Source of the DNA: Burkholderiales bacterium
GTDB lineage: Bacteria > Pseudomonadota > Gammaproteobacteria > Burkholderiales > Burkholderiaceae
Direction of reading: 5' to 3'
DNA length: 21,510 bases
NCBI GenBank assembly: GCA_947372535.1
Contig: CANBUA010000044.1
Span: 1 to 21,510 of the forward strand
The position numbers and the translations under genes are program-made. Shown one piece after another: positions 17,390-21,510 of this stretch (its first letter is position 1; every line of letters begins with the position of its first letter). The notes below the pieces were generated by a model that had not been told where the DNA came from, did not search any database, and was given only the letters and a program-made list of their open reading frames with translations.

Positions 17390-17418
17390 ACTGTATCTGG
17401 TGAGCCCTGGGGTTTCAA
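17390..17418 (-). promoter_or_regulatory. Leftward promoter upstream of CIRCE
   Basis: TTGAAA (17418-17413), a 17-base spacer, then TACAGT (17395-17390), read on the minus strand. The -35 is embedded in CTTGAAA, which also equals the sigma-32 -35 consensus, although no convincing sigma-32 -10 (CCCCAT type) is seen. The start would fall near 17383, in the first arm of CIRCE. An inverted repeat CACTA / TAGTG (17420-17433) abuts the -35. Confidence 0.7.
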
Positions 17419-17470
17419 GCACTACTAATAGTGTTTGGACTGAGTTCTTGGGGTCTTTCTGCAGCGCAGC

Positions 17471-17499
17471 GTGATACTGGATGAATCAACAGTTATAAT
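17471..17499 (+). promoter_or_regulatory. Possible rightward promoter
   Basis: GTGATA, 17 bases, TATAAT. The -10 is perfect and the -35 matches four of six. It points toward the 3' end of the serine recombinase gene with no reading frame in between, so it would make a non-coding or antisense transcript if active. Downstream are two ATGCGGATTG repeats (17526-17535 and 17546-17555, 20 bases apart) and the palindrome GGCTGCTAGCAGCC (17568-17581). The whole 445-base stretch between the YjzC-like and recombinase genes has no convincing gene. Confidence 0.4.
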
Positions 17500-17612
17500 C
17501 GTAGGCTGTGCTTTAAGCAGGGCACATGCGGATTGATGTTTGTTGATGCGGATTGGTGCGCATTTCGGCTGCTAGCAGCCCTTGTCATCGTTGGCACCGT
17601 TGTATAACTGCA

Positions 17613-18239
17613 TCAGGTCTGCGCTTTTTGCGCATCCACCACCCGCTTTATGGTCGAACGACTAGCCCCGGTGGCGGCAACGACCTCTGACCAAGACATG
17701 CCCTTGTCCAGCATGTGGGCAATCACGGCATGCCGCTCGGTGTCCGCCCTTCTGCCCCGGTACAGCCCCGCTTCCTTCGCCTTCTCGATACCCTGCGCCT
17801 GTCGCCTGCGGCGGTCCGTGTAGTCCTTGCGTGCCACGGCGGCCAGCATGTCCAACAACATGCGGTTCACCGCGTCTAGGATGGCCTGCGTTGTGTCGTC
17901 CAGTTCCCCGGCTTTGGCTGCCTGCCAGGACGTGGGCAGATCCAGGGCCACCACGCGGATACGCTTCTCCGCCAGCCGGGCCTTCAAGGTCTCCCAGTCA
18001 CCCGAGGTGAGGCGGGACAGGCGGTCCACTTGCTCCACTAACAGCACGTCCCCAGGGCTTGCGTCTTTAATCAAGCGGAACAGTTCGGGGCGGTTTAGCG
18101 TGGCTCCCGATTCATTCTCGGTGTACCACGCTGCCACCTTCAGGCCTCGGGCATCTGCGAAGTCTTCCAGGTCCTGCCGTGCGCGGGTGGCGTCTTGTTC
18201 ATCGGTGGAGGCGCGGAGATAGGCGCGAACGAAGGTCAT
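17613..18239 (-). CDS. Serine recombinase (resolvase/invertase family)
   Basis: A 208-residue small serine recombinase. Catalytic S11 lies in YLRASTDEQ. Family residues follow: R9, the ENESGATLNRPEL segment (41-53) and VDRLSRL (71-77). The helical E region leads to a C-terminal DNA-binding domain (about 165-203, VIAHMLDKGMSWSEVVAATGASRSTIKRVV), a helix-turn-helix. It could resolve dimers, invert DNA or act as a regulator. Its promoter (18270-18297) is overlapped by repeated GGTTC-type sites, suggesting autoregulation. ATG at 18239 has no strong ribosome-binding site. It is a second recombinase besides the tyrosine integrase. Confidence 0.93.
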   Translation of the reverse strand: MTFVRAYLRASTDEQDATRARQDLEDFADARGLKVAAWYTENESGATLNRPELFRLIKDASPGDVLLVEQVDRLSRLTSGDWETLKARLAEKRIRVVALDLPTSWQAAKAGELDDTTQAILDAVNRMLLDMLAAVARKDYTDRRRRQAQGIEKAKEAGLYRGRRADTERHAVIAHMLDKGMSWSEVVAATGASRSTIKRVVDAQKAQT

Positions 18240-18248
18240 GGTGCATGC

Positions 18249-18314
18249 GGTTCCGTTTAGATGGTTCGCATGATAGTGGTTCCGTTTGAGTTGTCAATCA
18301 ACGGAAAGCGAACC
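18249..18314 (-). promoter_or_regulatory. Serine recombinase promoter with overlapping operator repeats
   Basis: On the minus strand, TTGACA (18297-18292), 16 bases, TATCAT (18275-18270) is a strong promoter. GGTTCCGTTT occurs at 18249-18258 and 18278-18287, GGTTCGC at 18263-18269, and the inverse GCGAACC at 18308-18314. TTCCGTT / AACGGAA (18280-18286, 18300-18306) form an inverted repeat around the -35. The spacing of about 14-15 bases puts sites at the -35/-10 spacer, the start and upstream, as expected for repression or a recombination site. Confidence 0.65.
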
Positions 18315-18365
18315 GCGTTGCAGATAGTTCACTTAGGTATACCCAAACGAAATCAGGGTTTGTGC

Positions 18366-18383
18366 TGGTGAACCGTTTCACCA
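18366..18383. promoter_or_regulatory. Palindromic operator-like site
   Basis: TGGTGAA and TTCACCA form a perfect 7-bp inverted repeat around CCGT. It lies in the ~400-base gene-free stretch between the serine recombinase and the small membrane protein. The rest of that stretch (18384-18636) holds no gene I can support. Confidence 0.45.
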
Positions 18384-18636
18384 TGACACGGCGGGCAGTC
18401 CTCGGCACGATGCGAAGAGACACAGGCAACCCGGCACGCGCCATGAAATTCCGCAAGAAGACCTAGCGGCGCACCGCGCAGATCATGTGCAACCAGTGCC
18501 TAGCACGCCTGCTCCGCAGTTCAAGCCCCCGCTTTCCCCGGCCTAAATCAGGACCTGCAACGAAATGGGAAAAAGGGGGGTTGAACTTCTAGGCTGTGGC
18601 GGCAGCATCAGCGCATCAATTCCCCAAAGAGGACTT

Positions 18637-18783
18637 ATGACATCCCTCGCTTTCCTTCCTGCCGCCTTCCGCGCACTCAACGACAACCCAATTGCTGCGG
18701 TGGCGCTGGTAAGCGTGATTGCAATGATCTTGGTTGTCACTACTGTGGTGCTCCTGGTTCGGGCGCTGGTGCGTGCGAAATGA
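18637..18783 (+). CDS. Small single-span membrane protein (48 residues)
   Basis: MTSLAFLPAAFRALNDNPIAAV... with a strongly hydrophobic segment at about 19-42 (AAVALVSVIAMILVVTTVVLLV) and a basic end (RALVRAK), consistent with a single inner-membrane span. AGAGGA three bases before the ATG supports this start over one 24 codons upstream. It is one of two rightward genes in the island and is divergent from the recombinase. A small-holin-like or regulatory role is conceivable; nothing in the sequence shows which. Confidence 0.68.
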   Translation: MTSLAFLPAAFRALNDNPIAAVALVSVIAMILVVTTVVLLVRALVRAK

Positions 18784-18850
18784 CGAAGGGCCGCGAAGGC
18801 CCCCCAGGTGACCCACGCAGGGCCTGCACGTTGCACCTCGGGGGCGCGGG

Positions 18851-19120
18851 TCAGCTCATCAGCGGTGCGCCCCAGGTGGACCACGCCCAGATGATCAGAG
18901 CGGCCTTTGCCGCTGCGGGCACCGCCCGGCGAACTGCGTCCAGGGCCAGCCCCTTGACCAAACCCCAGGACAGCGGCTCGGACTCGACCTCAAGGGACCA
19001 TGAGCCCACCTCAATGCAGTGCCACCCGGTGCTGATGCGGTACATGCTGAGGTGGTGCCAGGGCTTCACGCCATACAGACGGTGGGCTAGGAAGGTCTTG
19101 GTGGTGATGGGCAAGGACAT
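18851..19120 (-). CDS. Unknown small protein (89 residues)
   Basis: MSLPITTKTFLAHRLYGVKPWHHLSMYRIS... is tryptophan-rich, with a C-terminal segment AVPAAAKAALIIWAWSTWG (66-84) that is moderately hydrophobic and could be membrane-associated. No family recognised. It converges with the 48-residue gene. Its upstream region carries the cluster of CTGTTGA half-sites at 19136-19243. No clear ribosome-binding site. Confidence 0.58.
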   Translation of the reverse strand: MSLPITTKTFLAHRLYGVKPWHHLSMYRISTGWHCIEVGSWSLEVESEPLSWGLVKGLALDAVRRAVPAAAKAALIIWAWSTWGAPLMS

Positions 19121-19135
19121 GGCTGCTTGTGTTCT

Positions 19136-19243
19136 CTGTTGGTTGCGTCAACATCGACGCGGCACACAGAGTGCCAGCCGTTTTGCATATTTGCAATAGA
19201 TGATTGCTGTTGAATGCGGTAGTCAACAGATGTGGACTGTTGA
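19136..19243. promoter_or_regulatory. Cluster of CTGTTGA operator half-sites
   Basis: CTGTTG at 19136-19141 faces TCAACA at 19148-19153; CTGTTGA at 19207-19213 and 19237-19243 flank TCAACAG at 19223-19229. Between them is an A/T-rich inverted repeat TTGCA / TGCAA (about 19183-19196). Such spaced, alternately oriented half-sites are typical of phage repressor operators. The remaining ~170 bases to the gene ending at 19418 hold nothing recognisable. Confidence 0.55.
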
Positions 19244-19417
19244 TGGCTGTAGATGCTCCAGGAATGGGGAGGTTTCTCCCTGGGGGTGCGCCGCGAAATG
19301 CAAGGGACAGTCCACTAAGTGGGGCGGAAATGGCTGGTGGTGTGGGCTGGGAAGGTGTGGCGCCCCCGCATCGTGCCCGGCCATCGTGTGGATTCGAGGG
19401 GGGTACGGGGGGGAGGT

Positions 19418-19849
19418 TCAAAAGGCGGGCTGATCAGATACCCCCTCGGAAATTTGCTGTGTTTCAGCCGGGGTGTCCTTGTGCAGTGCCACGCCCGCCC
19501 AGGCCACTACAGCCAGTGCGCCCCATGCCACCACCTTCACTTCCAAGGGTGCGCGGTCCATCTCCTGACCATCAGCGTCTAGGAAGGTGCTGCCCAGCAT
19601 CGAAGGAGCGCCAGGACCGCCCCGCATCATGCGCACCCTGGCCAAAGCGAGGATGCCCGCAGCATTGACCGCCAGCACCATCCTCCCGTCCTCGTCCTTC
19701 ACCTTGGACACCATCCCGGGAAATAGCTTCCCTGTTTGGTTGATGGACACCCCAAGTGCCCGGCAGAGGTCAGCGGCCAGCACCCAGGCTTGTCCGTCAA
19801 TGGCGGCGCTGCGGATGCTCAGGAGGGGGAGGTGCTGCTTACCGTGCAT
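19418..19849 (-). CDS. BRO-N-like regulatory protein with C-terminal membrane segment
   Basis: A 143-residue protein. Residues 7-72 (LPLLSIRSAAIDGQAWVLAADLCRALGVS...) resemble the N-terminal BRO/antirepressor module of phage proteins (pattern I-x-DG-x-W-x-A-x-DLCRALG), followed by MVLAVNAAGILALARV. Residues 104-122 (VKVVAWGALAVVAWAGVAL) form a likely membrane span, and a short polar tail follows. A DNA-binding-type module tethered to a membrane is unusual; the match is by pattern only. AAGG five bases before the ATG is an acceptable ribosome-binding site. It lies just downstream of the integrase on the same strand; the 94 bases between hold a small CCCTC / GAGGG hairpin. Confidence 0.72.
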   Translation of the reverse strand: MHGKQHLPLLSIRSAAIDGQAWVLAADLCRALGVSINQTGKLFPGMVSKVKDEDGRMVLAVNAAGILALARVRMMRGGPGAPSMLGSTFLDADGQEMDRAPLEVKVVAWGALAVVAWAGVALHKDTPAETQQISEGVSDQPAF

Positions 19850-19943
19850 GGGGGCCTTCGAGGTGAAGGGGGCACTGTAGGCGGCGGGTGATGTTCCCCG
19901 CCAGCCCTCTAAGGAGGGACCTGCAACGCGTCCCGCATGCTTG

Positions 19944-21230
19944 CTAAGGGAGCCCGGGGTACTTCACCAGTGCCAGTGCGTCCGCCTTAGTCTTGAGCGA
20001 CGCCCCGCCCGAGTACAGCCCATAGGTGATGCGCGGCTTCTCATGGCCCACTATGTCCGCCGCCAAGTTCTCAGACACCCCTGCATCCTCCAGCAGTGTG
20101 ACCAGCGTTTTGCGGAGGCTGTGGAACACATGCTGTGGCCCATAGCCCAGTGCCGCCTTCAGCCTACCAAATCGCTTGCCGATGGCGTTGGACCTGTCGC
20201 CATACTTGTTCAGGGTGAGCCCTGCCAGGATGTGCCCATCTGTGGACGCATCCTTGAGGCGCTTGACCAGGGGGCCCAGGGCACCGTGAATGGGGACCTC
20301 CCGTAGCCCGGCCTGGGTCTTGGCGTCGCGGATATGGAAGGATGATCCGCCCACGTCCGCCACCTTCAGGCTGCACAGCTCCTCTATGCGGGCCCCTGTG
20401 AACGCGCCGAGGGTGATGAGGTCGGCCAGCTCGTGGTCCTTGCGGTCCTTGGCGGCCTGCACCAGCTTGCACACCTCGTCAGGTAAGAAGGGCACCCAGC
20501 CGCTCACTTGTCCCTTTACGGTCTTGGTCGCGGGGGCATGCTCCTCCACCTTGGCGAACGGGGTAAGGCCGTGGGGTGCTGCGTCTTCGTTGACCATGTA
20601 GGACCAGAAGGAGCGCCAAGCCCCGCCCATACGCTTGATGGATGCCCGGCTCAGGCCATCGGTGCCACTGGTCAGGGACTTGACCCATTCACGCACAGCC
20701 GCAGGGTTGATGCCCTCGACCGTCTGGAAACGGGCCGTGAGGCGCTGCACGTCCTTCTTCATCTGGTCTTGTGTCTTCTGCTCAAGGTCACAGATGGACG
20801 CCTCCCAGGCGCTGACATGCAGACTGGTGAGGGTGGCTTGGCCATTGGCCACCTTCCAGAACTGGCCCGCAGCCTCAGGCCCTATGTCCTTCTCCAGGCC
20901 CTTGGTTCGCTCCTCCAGGGATTCCTGCACTGTGAACACTGCAAAGGCCTCCCTCGGGTCCTCCTCTTGGTCGTCCACTCGCTGGGCCTGCTCGATTTCA
21001 GCCCTCCAGGCCAGGGCCTCACCCACCAGTCCTGGGGTCTCCCGCTCGGCATCCTTCAGCCGCTTCTTCCACTGGACGATGTAGGGCCGGGCGAGGTCTG
21101 CGGCCTTTCGCTTGTCCGCTGTGCCCAGGGACTTCAGGAACTTGGTGCAGCCCACCTTTTCCCGGAGGTGCGCGGGGACCTTCAGCGTGGCATACCAGAG
21201 CTGTCGGCGCTTCTCGATGTGGTCTGACAT
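19944..21230 (-). CDS. Tyrosine-recombinase integrase of the island
   Basis: A 428-residue phage-type integrase that would insert and excise the element at tRNA-Ser. The N-terminal ~60 residues (RRQLWYATLKVPAHLREKVG) match the SAM-like/arm-binding start found in Proteobacteria integrases; a core-binding domain follows (about 155-235). The catalytic residues are visible: R281 (GAFTGARIEEL), K304, H370-x-x-R373 (HSLRKTL), H396 (GHEKPRITYG) and nucleophile Y406 (or Y403). All are present, so it may be active. It lies 130 bases from attR and reads away from it, and a CCCCCACG double repeat sits between. Confidence 0.97.
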   Translation of the reverse strand: MSDHIEKRRQLWYATLKVPAHLREKVGCTKFLKSLGTADKRKAADLARPYIVQWKKRLKDAERETPGLVGEALAWRAEIEQAQRVDDQEEDPREAFAVFTVQESLEERTKGLEKDIGPEAAGQFWKVANGQATLTSLHVSAWEASICDLEQKTQDQMKKDVQRLTARFQTVEGINPAAVREWVKSLTSGTDGLSRASIKRMGGAWRSFWSYMVNEDAAPHGLTPFAKVEEHAPATKTVKGQVSGWVPFLPDEVCKLVQAAKDRKDHELADLITLGAFTGARIEELCSLKVADVGGSSFHIRDAKTQAGLREVPIHGALGPLVKRLKDASTDGHILAGLTLNKYGDRSNAIGKRFGRLKAALGYGPQHVFHSLRKTLVTLLEDAGVSENLAADIVGHEKPRITYGLYSGGASLKTKADALALVKYPGLP

Positions 21231-21274
21231 GGGGCCGGGGTGGTCAGTGACGGGGGCTTCAGTCTAGCCCGTTT

Positions 21275-21297
21275 CCCCCACGCCTTTCCCCCACGTT
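21275..21297. repeat. Right arm-type repeat (candidate integrase arm site)
   Basis: Exact same-orientation copy of 10651-10673: two CCCCCACG units separated by CCTTT, plus TT. It lies 61 bases inside attR and 45 bases upstream of the integrase start. Confidence 0.65.
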
Positions 21298-21358
21298 TGG
21301 CCCTTTGTTGCCTGGGAAACAAGGCAATTCAAGCACTTAGGATGCCTCTGGCGGATTG

Positions 21359-21376
21359 TCCCACCCTCTCCGCCAA
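21359..21376. repeat. attR core (18-bp direct repeat)
   Basis: Exact copy of the tRNA-Ser 3' end at 10569-10586. Only these 18 bases of the tRNA are duplicated, so the functional tRNA stays at the left end. The chromosome resumes immediately to the right. Confidence 0.93.
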
Positions 21377-21380
21377 GACA

Positions 21381-21416
21381 AAACCCCAAGTGATTGATTC
21401 GCTTGGGGTTTTTTGG
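21381..21416 (+). terminator. Displaced original terminator of tRNA-Ser
   Basis: AAACCCCAAG pairs with CTTGGGGTTT over an 11-base loop, followed by T-rich sequence. It lies four bases past attR. Before integration it would have directly followed the tRNA CCA end. Confidence 0.85.
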
Positions 21417-21460
21417 TTTTGTGGCCGTCGTTTCCTTGATGGCCCGATCGGGCCACCCGC

Positions 21461-21510
21461 TCAGTGAAACAGGCAGAACAGCCCCTTGCCCCCCGCCGTG
21501 TACGTCAGCC
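21461..21510 (-). CDS. Possible 3' end of a chromosomal gene (fragment)
   Basis: A minus-strand frame open to the window edge ends ...TAGGKGLFCLFH at 21461. Only about 15 residues are visible, too few to name a family or to be sure it is coding. A 16-bp palindrome around GGCCCGATCGGGCC lies just beyond its stop but lacks a T-run. Confidence 0.3.
   Translation of the reverse strand, partial: LTYTAGGKGLFCLFH

Noticed and set aside
18383..18466. 27-codon basic mini-frame (MTRRAVLGTM...)
   Set aside because: No ribosome-binding site; its start lies inside the palindromic site, and it is too short to support.
18780..19199. 139-codon plus-strand frame after the 48-residue gene
   Set aside because: Arg/Thr/Cys-rich sequence typical of non-coding reading; the opposite 89-residue frame looks more protein-like.

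Overview
The window is GC-rich betaproteobacterial chromosome, most likely order Burkholderiales (Comamonadaceae or relatives). The evidence is the GroEL tail with GGM repeats, the cheR-cheD-cheB order, the fkpB-ispH pair and the general protein character. A species cannot be named from sequence alone. A 10.8-kb integrated mobile element is inserted at a tRNA-Ser gene.

Chromosomal part (1-10586). The window opens in the 3' end of groEL, which closes with a strong terminator. A 54-residue membrane protein follows on the minus strand. The minus-strand chemotaxis operon cheR-cheD-cheB comes next. Plus-strand genes diverge from it: a GGDEF diguanylate cyclase overlaps an FlhG/MinD-like ATPase by 4 bases, and a group II truncated haemoglobin follows. 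A Smr-domain protein and a RadC-family protein lie on the minus strand. A plus-strand housekeeping run of fkpB, ispH, serS and tRNA-Ser(CGA) completes this part.

Mobile element (10569-21376). The last 18 bases of the tRNA-Ser region recur at 21359-21376 as attL/attR cores. Just inside each end is a 23-bp repeat made of two CCCCCACG units, a good candidate for integrase arm sites. The tyrosine integrase lies at the right end. The tRNA's presumed original terminator now sits beyond attR, and the element supplies a substitute at attL. Most cargo genes read leftward: integrase, a BRO-N-like protein with a membrane segment, an 89-residue unknown, a serine recombinase with repeats over its own promoter, a YjzC-like small protein, a KilA-N protein, a 983-residue phage internal-virion (ejection) protein ending in a T4-lysozyme-like domain, four small unknown proteins in a compact group, and a 170-residue protein with a Cys/His cluster. 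Two small membrane proteins read rightward. I see no capsid, portal, terminase, tail or replication gene, so this is either a reduced prophage or a phage-satellite-like element.

The most striking signal is a perfect CIRCE operator (TTAGCACTC, 9 bases, GAGTGCTAA) at 17359-17385. It sits where transcription should start from a leftward promoter (TTGAAA, 17 bases, TACAGT). This is the arrangement of HrcA-controlled groE promoters, but here it faces phage-type genes. The element may therefore be tied to the host heat-shock/GroEL circuit. Because HrcA activity depends on GroEL in the systems studied, such a switch could in principle sense chaperonin load, including load from a co-infecting phage. 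That last step is inference.
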